Below, piece after piece: positions 16,247-24,130 of a stretch of 64,000 bases of DNA (positions are counted from its first letter, which is position 1; every line of letters starts with the position of its first letter). This stretch comes from an uncultured Bacteroidales bacterium (GTDB lineage: Bacteria; Bacteroidota; Bacteroidia; Bacteroidales; UBA932). A program made the translations under genes and the position numbers. The stretch lies in contig ONOH01000009.1 in the NCBI GenBank assembly GCA_900319405.1, positions 1 through 64,000 on the forward strand, in the 5' to 3' direction. Under the pieces are notes generated by a model that saw only the letters and a list, made by a program, of their open reading frames with translations, made no database searches and was not told the DNA's origin.

Positions 16247-18142
16247 ATGAAAAACCTTTTGATATGGAGTCTCATGCTGGTACTTCTATGTTTGACCGTT
16301 AATGTCTTTGCTCAGTCTAGGCGAGGCAATACCAACGGTTACCGACAGGGGAACACTTATTATCAGCGACGTGGCACAACCACTGGCGAGAGCATTCTTT
16401 CCCGCTTACAAAAGCAAGCCCAGAAAGCGCAGGAGGATGCGACGCGACAATCAACGGAGAAACGTAACAAAAACAAGACGAAGAATTCCACAAACAATCA
16501 ACAACAAGAGATGGAGACCGTTGTCACTTCTTCAAATAACGTCGCAACGGCGGACCATCCCCAAAGTCAAAATCGCGAGAAAGAAAAGGATGATATGGAG
16601 ACCGTTGTCACCTCTTCAAATAACGCCGCAACGGCGGACCATCCCCAAAATCAAACACGTGAGAAAGAAAAGGATGATGTTGTTCTTGTCGTCAGTGGAG
16701 ATGGCCCCAATAAAGAAGAAGCCACAAAGAATGCGTTGCGAAGTGCAATTGAACAAGCCTTTGGTACATTTGTATCAGCAAATACCGAGATCTTAAACGA
16801 TGAATTGATTAAAGATGAAATTGCGACTGTCGCATCCGGTAATATCAAGACATATAAGGAGATTGCAACGACCATTCTCCCCAATGGCTTGTGTTCTGTA
16901 ACCATATCTGCAACAGTTTCTACTGGAAAGCTCGTTTCTTATGTTCAGGCTCATGGTGGCTCTGCAGAGTTTGCCGGCCAAACTTTCATGATGGAAATGA
17001 AGATGAGAGAATTGAATAAAGAGAACGAGATTAAAGCAATTGAACATCTTATTTCTTTAGTTAGGGAAAGTAAAGAATTGTTTGATTATAAGGTGATGCT
17101 TCAGACGCCAATAGAATCTGATATTAGCGTGGATTGGGCGGCTTTGGATAATAATCTGCGGAGAGATTATAAAACTACATACTATGGCTACCTCTTACCT
17201 ATCCAGATTGTTTACAGTACAAATGATAACTATAAAACACTTATTGAATCTGTCTTGGCGACATTGTCAACGCTATCGTTATCGCAAACTGAACAGAAAC
17301 AATATGATGAAACTCAATCGAAATATTATCGCTACGAGTTTGGATGGAACAAGAGCCCAGAGTCGTTTTTATTCAGAAGTACGAAATGTTCAAAATTATT
17401 TCAAATTCTGGATAATCATTTAACTAACAACGTTAAGAATTTTTCTGTAAAATTTTCGGGGTGCGATATGGATTTAAATTTCAATAAAATTTATCCTGTA
17501 AGAGGCGAACAATTAGCGTGGTACGATCCCAATACAAAGAATATTGTCCGTAATGATCCTCTTTTTTTACGGTCTAGATATACCCTATACTACTTACCCA
17601 AAGACTCCACTAGTACTTTAATTACAGATGAAGACGGAAAGCAAATAATTGGTTTCCCTATAACTTCAAAAAAACGAGTCGTCGAACATTTCACTGAGTC
17701 AATCTTAGTCATACGCCTGACTAAACGCTACGGGTCGTATTTTCTTGGAGATGAAATAAATAGCGAACAATATAATATTAAGGTCTTCGCATTCGGAAGA
17801 TATAAAACTGATGAGTTTTACGTGTTTTTAAGCAAAGAAGAATTATATCGTTTAACCGGCGCAACAATTACTCCTAATCCAACTATCGCCCCCATATCGA
17901 GTTCTTCTGCTGCGCCAAGGGCTAAGGCTACCATTCCTTCTCATCAACCAGCCCACACGTATTCAAGCGAGGAAGTTCAGAGAATTAAAGACAATGCCGT
18001 GGCCTATAGGCTTGCAGCGCAGACACCCTCTTTTAACGGTGGAGATATCAACAAGTTGCTCTCCTGGGTTCAACAAGCAAATACCCTACGCTATTGCAAA
18101 GGAATACCGTGGAACGCATTATCTCCAGCTATGGATATCTGA
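16247..18142 (+). CDS. Exported protein with LPP20/FlgT-like domain and frameshifted TonB C-terminal domain
   Basis: 631 residues from ATG 16247, chosen because MKNLLIWSLMLVLLCLTVNV is a signal peptide. A Gln/Asn/Lys-rich region holds two tandem 28-residue repeats (89-116, 117-144). Residues about 145-245 (VVSGDGPNKEEATKNALRSA, FVSANTEILNDEL) resemble LPP20/FlgT-type envelope domains; that match is tentative. Near residue 598 a TonB_C domain begins (PSFNGGDINKLLSW), but the frame is lost at about 18071 and runs to an early stop. The rest of the domain continues in the +1 frame to 18320. AT-richer than neighbouring core genes. Confidence 0.7.
   Translation: MKNLLIWSLMLVLLCLTVNVFAQSRRGNTNGYRQGNTYYQRRGTTTGESILSRLQKQAQKAQEDATRQSTEKRNKNKTKNSTNNQQQEMETVVTSSNNVATADHPQSQNREKEKDDMETVVTSSNNAATADHPQNQTREKEKDDVVLVVSGDGPNKEEATKNALRSAIEQAFGTFVSANTEILNDELIKDEIATVASGNIKTYKEIATTILPNGLCSVTISATVSTGKLVSYVQAHGGSAEFAGQTFMMEMKMRELNKENEIKAIEHLISLVRESKELFDYKVMLQTPIESDISVDWAALDNNLRRDYKTTYYGYLLPIQIVYSTNDNYKTLIESVLATLSTLSLSQTEQKQYDETQSKYYRYEFGWNKSPESFLFRSTKCSKLFQILDNHLTNNVKNFSVKFSGCDMDLNFNKIYPVRGEQLAWYDPNTKNIVRNDPLFLRSRYTLYYLPKDSTSTLITDEDGKQIIGFPITSKKRVVEHFTESILVIRLTKRYGSYFLGDEINSEQYNIKVFAFGRYKTDEFYVFLSKEELYRLTGATITPNPTIAPISSSSAAPRAKATIPSHQPAHTYSSEEVQRIKDNAVAYRLAAQTPSFNGGDINKLLSWVQQANTLRYCKGIPWNALSPAMDI
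16511..16678 (+). repeat. Tandem 84-bp duplication inside the TonB_C-type gene
   Basis: Units 16511-16594 and 16595-16678, each beginning ATGGAGACCGTTGTCAC, differ at only a few positions and encode METVVTSSNN...EKEKDD twice. The high identity implies a recent in-frame duplication. Confidence 0.85.
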
Positions 18143-18320
18143 AGAAGGTTATGTTGCTGATGTCAACTACACACGAAATCCGATAGATGACGAAACCGTG
18201 GCAGAGAGTATTCGCAAACTATTTATGACATACAAACCCATAGAACCTGCCAAAAATGATAGCGGAACGAATATTCCTGTCTTCTATGATAATATTCCCT
18301 TGGTATTTAATACACTATAA
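18072..18320 (+). pseudogene. Out-of-frame remainder of the TonB C-terminal domain
   Basis: In the +1 frame the codons after 18071 read NKQIPYAIAKEYRGTHYLQL, then EEGYVADVNYTRN and end IPVFYDNIPLVFNTL, the classic TonB_C layout (WVNKxIxYP ... V.F..... plus a final beta strand). Skipping C18071 would join LLSW-V to NKQIPY seamlessly. No separate start codon is well placed, so this is the displaced 3' part of the gene starting at 16247. Confidence 0.75.
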
Positions 18321-18339
18321 CACTCAAAATCTTATTTCA

Positions 18340-19005
18340 ATGAAACACAATCGTTTTATTTTCGTTACTTTGCTGCTCTTTGTTCAACACATGACTGGAA
18401 TAGCCCAGCCCAAGGCTGTCGACATGGGGCTGTCCGTAAAGTGGGCTTCTTGCAATGTGGGAGCCACATCGCCTTCCGAATATGGAGATTATTATGCATG
18501 GGGGGAGACCGCAACCAAGTCGGATTACACCTGGAAAACTTACAAGTGGTGTGACGGCAGCAGTGACACCTTTACAAAATACTTTTTTCCAGTGGAAGAC
18601 AAGACTGACGACAAGAGCGCTGACAAGCCGAAAACCAAGACTCTATACTTAGAATATTCCGATGATGTCGCCCGTCAGAAATGGGGTGGTGAGTGGCGAA
18701 TACCTACCGATAAGGAATGGATGGAACTTCAGAACAATTGTACATGGGAATGGACAAGCCAAAGTGGCGTGTTCGGTTACAAAGTCACCAGCAAAAAGAA
18801 TGGAAACAACATATTCCTTCCCGCTGCTGGTTACAAAATTTCTACCGGTTTCTTCGGAGCAGGGGACAACGGAGGTTACTGGTCTTCTTCCCTCACTCCA
18901 GACGGGCATCAGTTGGGCGCATGGCGTGTCTACTTTAATTCCCGCGATATTTGCGGGTACGACCATTCCCGTTTCATGGGACGATCTGTCCGTCCAGTAT
19001 TATAA
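18340..19005 (+). CDS. Exported FISUMP-domain protein
   Basis: 221 residues from ATG 18340, which starts a signal peptide (MKHNRFIFVTLLLFVQHM...GIAQ). The body matches the Fibrobacter succinogenes major paralogous (FISUMP) domain: DMGLSVKWASCNVGA, YGDYYAWGET, WRIPTDKEWMEL, LPAAGY, GGYWSSS and a final SVRPVL. These are secreted or surface proteins of unclear role in Bacteroidota and Fibrobacteres. Lies 19 nt after the displaced TonB_C end and is likely part of the same transcript. Confidence 0.85.
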   Translation: MKHNRFIFVTLLLFVQHMTGIAQPKAVDMGLSVKWASCNVGATSPSEYGDYYAWGETATKSDYTWKTYKWCDGSSDTFTKYFFPVEDKTDDKSADKPKTKTLYLEYSDDVARQKWGGEWRIPTDKEWMELQNNCTWEWTSQSGVFGYKVTSKKNGNNIFLPAAGYKISTGFFGAGDNGGYWSSSLTPDGHQLGAWRVYFNSRDICGYDHSRFMGRSVRPVL

Positions 19006-19020
19006 TAATGATGTTGTCGT

Positions 19021-19347
19021 ATGCAAACAACTATGGAAAAAATAGAAATAAAACGTCGAGCTTTAGAAAAACTTGACATATTGATTCAAGCAGAACTCGA
19101 CCGTCTTTCTGCATTATCAAGTAGAAAAGCTATATATAAAAAGTTTGAATTGGTCATCCCTGATGATTATTTCACCAAAGAAGAAAAAAGCCTGCTATCT
19201 CCTAATATTCGACGACTGGAAAACATAAAGAAAAAACAAACACAGCTAACGGATGCAATTAAATTTTTAAAAACCACTATTTCTTCTCGTGGATTAACCG
19301 ATCCTTGGGCGACAAATCAAAACAAAACCGGAGAAAATGAATGTTAG
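19021..19347 (+). CDS. Small coiled-coil hypothetical protein
   Basis: 108 residues, Lys/Glu/Leu-rich, no signal peptide. Heptad-like stretches (RRALEKLDILIQAELDRL and RRLENIKKKQTQLTDAIKFL) predict a helical hairpin. Could also start at ATG 19033. It overlaps the next gene by 11 nt and is AT-rich like the preceding genes. Function unknown. Confidence 0.6.
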   Translation: MQTTMEKIEIKRRALEKLDILIQAELDRLSALSSRKAIYKKFELVIPDDYFTKEEKSLLSPNIRRLENIKKKQTQLTDAIKFLKTTISSRGLTDPWATNQNKTGENEC

Positions 19348-20290
19348 GTTTATTTTAGCAGCAGTATTAACGGGATTATTGCTGGGGGCGACTACACATG
19401 CCCAGGAGAAAAAACCCACCCTGATGATTCTCCCGAGCGACAACTGGTGTGAGTCAAGGTACTTCATGTCCACCTACGAAAACATGGGCATGCAGGTAAA
19501 AACGCCAAATTACCAGCAAGCCTTTGTGGAAGATTCGGAACTGCCGCTTGTCATCAGCAAACTGGGCGGAGTCTTGACTTCTCGCGGCTATTCTGTCAAA
19601 GATGCAGAAATGGAGACAAAAGCCGTCTATGCCAGAATGGCCGAAGACAATCTGGCAATGAGTAAGACTTCCGGAGCCTCCATTGCGGAGAGTCCGTTGG
19701 ACATGATTAAAAGACGGGCGAAGATGGATATCCTTATCCAGATATGGTGGAAGGTAAACCGAGAGGCTGCCGGTAAGTCGGTTTCCTTTATTCTGGAAGC
19801 TTTCGATGCCTATACCAGCAAAAGAATCGCCACCTCGTCCGGAACCGGGAATATTTCCAATGAAATCGTACCCGTCATGCTTGAACAAGCCGTACTGGAC
19901 CATATCCAGGAATTCGACCTGCAAATGGTCCAATACTATCAGGAAATGCAGCATAAAGGGCGAGAAATCGTCCTCACTGTGCGCATTTGGGATAATTGGG
20001 AAAACGACCTGGAAACCGAATACAGCGGAGAAGAACTGCTGGATTGCATACAGGAGTGGCTCACGGAGAATGCGGTGAATGGTGTTTTCAACCTGTCGGA
20101 TGCAACAGAAAACTTCGCTCAGTTTGAGCAGATCCGTATTCCTCTGTTTGATGAAAAAGGCAAAGCCGTTGACGCCCGCTCCTTTGTAACGGGACTGAGG
20201 AAACATCTTGCAAGGGAACCGTATAACATTCCAGCAAAAGTAATGCTTCGGGGCCTCGGCGAAGCCAATCTTATCCTTGGAGAAAAATAA
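19337..20290 (+). CDS. Exported DUF6175-like protein
   Basis: 317 residues with signal peptide (MNVRFILAAVLTGLLLGATTHAQ). The mature part (KPTLMILPSDNWCESRYFM, LGGVLTSRGYSVKDAEME, RAKMDILIQIWWKV, KVMLRGLGEANLILGEK) matches my recollection of the DUF6175 family of Bacteroidales, whose role is unknown. It has an alpha-beta look with no catalytic motif visible. The next gene starts 1 nt after its stop. Codon use is closer to the core genome than that of the genes upstream. Confidence 0.65.
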   Translation: MNVRFILAAVLTGLLLGATTHAQEKKPTLMILPSDNWCESRYFMSTYENMGMQVKTPNYQQAFVEDSELPLVISKLGGVLTSRGYSVKDAEMETKAVYARMAEDNLAMSKTSGASIAESPLDMIKRRAKMDILIQIWWKVNREAAGKSVSFILEAFDAYTSKRIATSSGTGNISNEIVPVMLEQAVLDHIQEFDLQMVQYYQEMQHKGREIVLTVRIWDNWENDLETEYSGEELLDCIQEWLTENAVNGVFNLSDATENFAQFEQIRIPLFDEKGKAVDARSFVTGLRKHLAREPYNIPAKVMLRGLGEANLILGEK

Positions 20291-20291
20291 C

Positions 20292-21299
20292 ATGAAACAG
20301 ATTGTTGCCATCGCCCTCCTTTGCATATTGGGCGCAGGTGTAAGAGCACAGGACAAAGATGTCGCATCCCTATCTATTCGGGTAGAGCAGCCCGAACGTG
20401 AGTATCTTTCGGCTTCGTCTTGCAGGATTCTGCAGACCAAAATGACGCAAATCCTTACGAGAAACGGTATTGCGAAGGACCTTCCCTCCAACCGCTTTGT
20501 CATGACGGCCAAGGCCAATGTTCTGGGCAAGGACATTATTGCCGGTTCGCCGTCCAGGGTTTCCGAGCAAATCGAACTGACTTTTATCATCGGCGATGTC
20601 CTGGATAACATAAAATATGGAACATACGTGGTTAACCTTGTGGGGGTGGGCATCAATGAGGAGCAAGCCCTTGTCCAGGCCGTAAAAAACGTCCGCACCA
20701 ACGACAAGGGAATGGACGCTTTCATAGAAACCGCGAAAACCCGAATCGTCAAGTACTACCGTGACAATGAAGACAAAATCCTCCAGGAGGCGAATGTTTT
20801 GGTGGGGGGAAATCATTTTGACCAGGCAATCTATCTGTTGTCGATGGTTCCCGATGCATGCGGAGAATGCTACGACCACTGCCAGGCAAAAATTCTCGAG
20901 ATCAATAAGCTGAAAATCGACACGGAAGGAGAATCCCTGTTATCGCAGGCAAAAGCAAAATGGGCCAATAGTCCGAATGCCGAAGGGGCAGAAGAGGTTT
21001 ACCCTCTTGTTGCTGCCATCAGCCCCTCCGCCTCCTGTTACCCCAAAGTGCGTCCTTTTCTTAATCAAATCCAAAGCAAACTGGTCGCTGATGAGAAGAG
21101 GGCATGGGAGTTCAAGATGAAACAATATGATGATCAAGTTGCCAAAGAAAAGCGCGAATTCGAGGCGAGGGTGGAGCAAGACAAGCGCGAGGCGGAAATT
21201 CGAAAGCAAAATATCGAGGCCGCAAGACAGGTGGCTGTAGAATATGCCCGTAATCAGCCCAAAGAAGTATATTATTATAACACAATTCTATTATGGTAA
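20292..21299 (+). CDS. Exported protein with C-terminal coiled coil, conserved in Bacteroidales
   Basis: 335 residues from ATG 20292 (signal peptide MKQIVAIALLCILGAGVRAQ). The N-terminal part (LSIRVEQPEREYLSASSCRI, RFVMTAKANVLGKDI) looks like a domain that often accompanies DUF6175 proteins; the middle has TPR-like helices with a CGECYDHC cysteine cluster. The last about 75 residues are a charged coiled coil (EKREFEARVEQDKREAEIRK). I know no function. Tightly packed between two other exported proteins, so a shared envelope complex is plausible. Confidence 0.6.
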   Translation: MKQIVAIALLCILGAGVRAQDKDVASLSIRVEQPEREYLSASSCRILQTKMTQILTRNGIAKDLPSNRFVMTAKANVLGKDIIAGSPSRVSEQIELTFIIGDVLDNIKYGTYVVNLVGVGINEEQALVQAVKNVRTNDKGMDAFIETAKTRIVKYYRDNEDKILQEANVLVGGNHFDQAIYLLSMVPDACGECYDHCQAKILEINKLKIDTEGESLLSQAKAKWANSPNAEGAEEVYPLVAAISPSASCYPKVRPFLNQIQSKLVADEKRAWEFKMKQYDDQVAKEKREFEARVEQDKREAEIRKQNIEAARQVAVEYARNQPKEVYYYNTILLW

Positions 21300-21775
21300 T
21301 GCGCAGAAATATTGTCTTTGCTGTTTTAAGCCTGCTCCTACTGTGCGGAGGACTTAGCCTGCCGGCCGGCGCCCAAGGCTTCGACTCCGACAGAATGGAA
21401 TTGGCCTCCTTCCTCCGAAGAATGTACAACAATGAGCCCTTCGAGGGAGTACGCGTTATCTCGGATTATGACAATGCCTACTTGCTTTCCGTCATTACAT
21501 TGGATAAGGCCAAATACCCTTCCGAGAGCGCATTGAACCGCGTCGCAAGTGTCAAGGCCATGTCCGAAGCCAGCCGATATTTTAACGGTTCCAGCATTTC
21601 TTCTGACATGATTATCCATACAAGAGAGTCCAAGGAGGGAGAAAGTGATGTATGGATTGTGGAAAACATCCGTGAGCATTCGTATGGATACGTCAAGCAG
21701 CTGGAACAACTGACCACTTTTCCGAGTGCCTCCGGCAGGCAGGTGTTTATCTACTACAAGCGTTTGGAACAATAG
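21299..21775 (+). CDS. Exported hypothetical protein, last gene of the island
   Basis: 158 residues. Start 21299 shares its A with the preceding TAA (TAATG); an ATG two codons upstream is also possible. Signal peptide MRRNIVFAVLSLLLLCGGLS ending near AGAQ. Mature part FDSDRMELASFLRRMYNNEP ... VFIYYKRLEQ has no recognised domain. The right boundary repeat with its terminator starts 6 nt after the stop, closing the cluster. Confidence 0.6.
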   Translation: MRRNIVFAVLSLLLLCGGLSLPAGAQGFDSDRMELASFLRRMYNNEPFEGVRVISDYDNAYLLSVITLDKAKYPSESALNRVASVKAMSEASRYFNGSSISSDMIIHTRESKEGESDVWIVENIREHSYGYVKQLEQLTTFPSASGRQVFIYYKRLEQ

Positions 21776-21781
21776 GGCTTC

Positions 21782-21851
21782 GCCGCGTTGACAGCGGCAA
21801 TGCGCTCCAAGGCCGATTTCTTGTCAACGTGGCAACGAAATCGGCCTTTTT
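21782..21851 (+). repeat. Island boundary repeat, right copy (70 bp)
   Basis: Same orientation and almost identical to 12873-12942, differing only in the triplet at 21800-21802. Together the two copies bracket 8.9 kb of accessory genes between conserved core genes. Confidence 0.85.
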
Positions 21852-21853
21852 TT
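21809..21853 (+). terminator. Rho-independent terminator ending the island cluster
   Basis: Stem AAGGCCGATTTC / GAAATCGGCCTT (21809-21820, 21837-21848), followed by seven T in all (21847-21853). Stronger T tract than the left copy. Confidence 0.8.
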
Positions 21854-21854
21854 G

Positions 21855-21862
21855 TATATTTG
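21855..21862 (+). promoter_or_regulatory. -7 box of the small membrane protein-dnaG operon
   Basis: TATATTTG, exact TAnnTTTG, immediately after the terminator T tract and 6 nt before ATG 21869. Predicts a leaderless or near-leaderless transcript. Confidence 0.6.
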
Positions 21863-21868
21863 CAGACT

Positions 21869-22168
21869 ATGACGAATTTTGGATACAACAACCGCTGGAT
21901 CAGACTGGTCAAAGACATCCTGTTTGTGGCCATCGCCATTTTCATTGCCTACCGGGGCCGGGTATTCGGCCTTATCCTGGGCCTTTTGTTCGGCTACTGG
22001 TACGGCCGCGACGCCTATTACCAGATCAAGGCCATCTGGCAGGAGAAGACTTATCGCGCCCCGCAGCCGGAAAAGACGGACGGCCCCACCACCCAGGCTC
22101 CCGCCGATGACAAGATTACGGTGACCAACCTGCAGGACGCCAAAGAAGTGGATTTTGAGAAGGAATAA
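21869..22168 (+). CDS. Small membrane protein upstream of dnaG
   Basis: 99 residues from ATG 21869, set by the promoter 6 nt upstream. Residues about 14-45 form one or two hydrophobic segments (DILFVAIAIFIAYRGRVFGL, then ILGLLFGYWYG); the C-terminal half is charged and likely cytoplasmic. Three nucleotides separate it from dnaG. No known family recognised. Confidence 0.65.
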   Translation: MTNFGYNNRWIRLVKDILFVAIAIFIAYRGRVFGLILGLLFGYWYGRDAYYQIKAIWQEKTYRAPQPEKTDGPTTQAPADDKITVTNLQDAKEVDFEKE

Positions 22169-22171
22169 CCC

Positions 22172-24130
22172 ATGATTCCCCGGGAAACGGTAGAGCTCAT
22201 TCTGGACAGCGCCCGCATCGAAGATGTGGTGGGAGATTTCGTGACGCTGAAGCGCCGCGGGTCCAGCTACGTGGCCTGCTGCCCCTTCCACAACGAAAAA
22301 ACCCCCTCTTTCCATGTCACCCCGTCCAAAGGCATCTATAAGTGTTTCGGCTGCGGAAAAGCCGGCAGCGCCGTAGGCTTTGTCATGGAGTATGAGCATA
22401 TGGCTTATCCGGAGGCGCTCCGCTACCTGGCCCGCAAATACAACATTGAGGTTAAGGAAGAAGAGGAAAGCGCCGAGCAGATTGCCGCCCGCCAGCGAAG
22501 TGAAAGTTTGATGGCCGTGAGCGAATTCGCCCGCCAGTACTTTTGCGACCGGCTCCGGGACGGAGAAGGCCGCGCCGTGGGATACCGCTATTACCGGGAA
22601 CGGGGAATAGAAGATGCCACCATCGCGCAGTGGAGCCTGGGCTGGGCTCCGTCCGGCAAAAACTCCCTGGTGGAGGCCGCCCGCGCCGCCGGCTACAAGG
22701 ACGAATACCTGGTGGATGCCGGCCTGGCCATCCGGCAGGAGGACGGCACGCTCGTGGACAAGTTCCGCGAAAGGGTGATGTTCCCCATCCACTCGGTCAG
22801 CGGCCGCGTAATTGCTTTCAGCGGCCGCACCCTCAAGGCCGACAACCCGGCCAAATACGTCAATTCCCCGGAAACCGAAATCTACATCAAGAGCCGGAAC
22901 CTGCTGGGAATCTATTTTGCCAAGGGCGAAATGGCCCGCCAGGACCGTTGTATCCTGGTAGAAGGCAACGTGGACGTGGTAATGATGCACCAGATGGGCA
23001 TTACCAACGTAGTGGCTTCCTGCGGCACTTCCCTCACGGAAGAGCAGATTCGGCTCATCCGCAAATTCACCGAAAACATCACCATCCTCTACGACGGGGA
23101 CAAGGCCGGCCTGAACGCCGCCCTGCGTGCCATCGGCCTCATCCTGAAAGAAGGGATGAATCCGCGCGTGGTCTTCCTCCCCGACGGAGACGATCCCGAT
23201 TCCTTCTCCCGCAAGCACACGCTGGAGGAAGTCCGCGATTACTTGGACAAGAACGAGCAGGACGGCATCAGCTTCAAGACGGGACTCCTGCTGGACCAGG
23301 CCGGGAACGACCCCGTCAAAAGGGCCGGTATCATCAACGAAGTGGCCGACACCGTGGCCGATATCCCCGACGCCATCAAGCGCCAGGTGTACATAGAAAC
23401 CGTTTCCCGGATGGTCGGCATCGAGGCCGATATCATCCAGGAGCGGGTCCGGAAGACCCGGGAGGCCAAGCGCCGTACGCAGGATTCCCGCCGCGCCCCG
23501 CAGCGTCCGCAGGAGCCGGAGGCTCCGCAGGAAGAACCCGTCGCAGCGAGTGCGGAAAGGCTCCTCAAGCGGGAAGCGCAGATTCTCGAGCCCTCGGAAA
23601 AAGAGCTCCTCGGGTTCATCCTGCGATACGGGAAAAGTCCCCTACAGTTCGAGTCCGACTCGGAATTCTACGATCCGGAAAACGCCCAGACGGTGGCCGA
23701 ATTCATCGATTCCGCCCTCGCGGCCGACGATATCCGTTTTTCCAACCCGGCCTTCGAGGCCACTTATCAGGCCTATTTCCACCTGTATGACCAGGGGCTG
23801 GACCAGGACAGCATCATCCGCAAGCTCCTGGACGGGGAAAACCGGGAAATCGCTTCCGTCGCCGCCACCCTGTCCACCGAGAAGTACGAACTCACCGTCC
23901 ACAACTTCTCCGAAGCCCTCACCACCACCGACTCGTGGCTGGTCACCTATGTCCCCAGGGCCATCCTGGTTTACCACGACAAACGCATATCGGCCCGGCA
24001 GCTGGACATTTACCGCCGACTCAAGGAAAACCCCTCACAGGAAGACCTGCTGAAACTGATGAACAGCCTGGGCCAGCTCAATGCTATCAAAAAAACCATC
24101 AATATCAAACTCGGAAGACTGAAAAAATGA
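22172..24130 (+). CDS. dnaG: DNA primase DnaG
   Basis: 652 residues. The N-terminal CHC2 zinc finger is complete ([27 protein letters not shown]). A catalytic core with TOPRIM signatures follows ([15 protein letters not shown] near residue 265, [11 protein letters not shown] near 310). The C-terminal region after about 470 would be the helicase-binding domain. It makes RNA primers for replication. Its TGA overlaps the metG ATG (ATGA), an unusual replication-translation coupling that may be lineage specific. Confidence 0.97.
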   Translation: MIPRETVELILDSARIEDVVGDFVTLKRRGSSYVACCPFHNEKTPSFHVTPSKGIYKCFGCGKAGSAVGFVMEYEHMAYPEALRYLARKYNIEVKEEEESAEQIAARQRSESLMAVSEFARQYFCDRLRDGEGRAVGYRYYRERGIEDATIAQWSLGWAPSGKNSLVEAARAAGYKDEYLVDAGLAIRQEDGTLVDKFRERVMFPIHSVSGRVIAFSGRTLKADNPAKYVNSPETEIYIKSRNLLGIYFAKGEMARQDRCILVEGNVDVVMMHQMGITNVVASCGTSLTEEQIRLIRKFTENITILYDGDKAGLNAALRAIGLILKEGMNPRVVFLPDGDDPDSFSRKHTLEEVRDYLDKNEQDGISFKTGLLLDQAGNDPVKRAGIINEVADTVADIPDAIKRQVYIETVSRMVGIEADIIQERVRKTREAKRRTQDSRRAPQRPQEPEAPQEEPVAASAERLLKREAQILEPSEKELLGFILRYGKSPLQFESDSEFYDPENAQTVAEFIDSALAADDIRFSNPAFEATYQAYFHLYDQGLDQDSIIRKLLDGENREIASVAATLSTEKYELTVHNFSEALTTTDSWLVTYVPRAILVYHDKRISARQLDIYRRLKENPSQEDLLKLMNSLGQLNAIKKTINIKLGRLKK

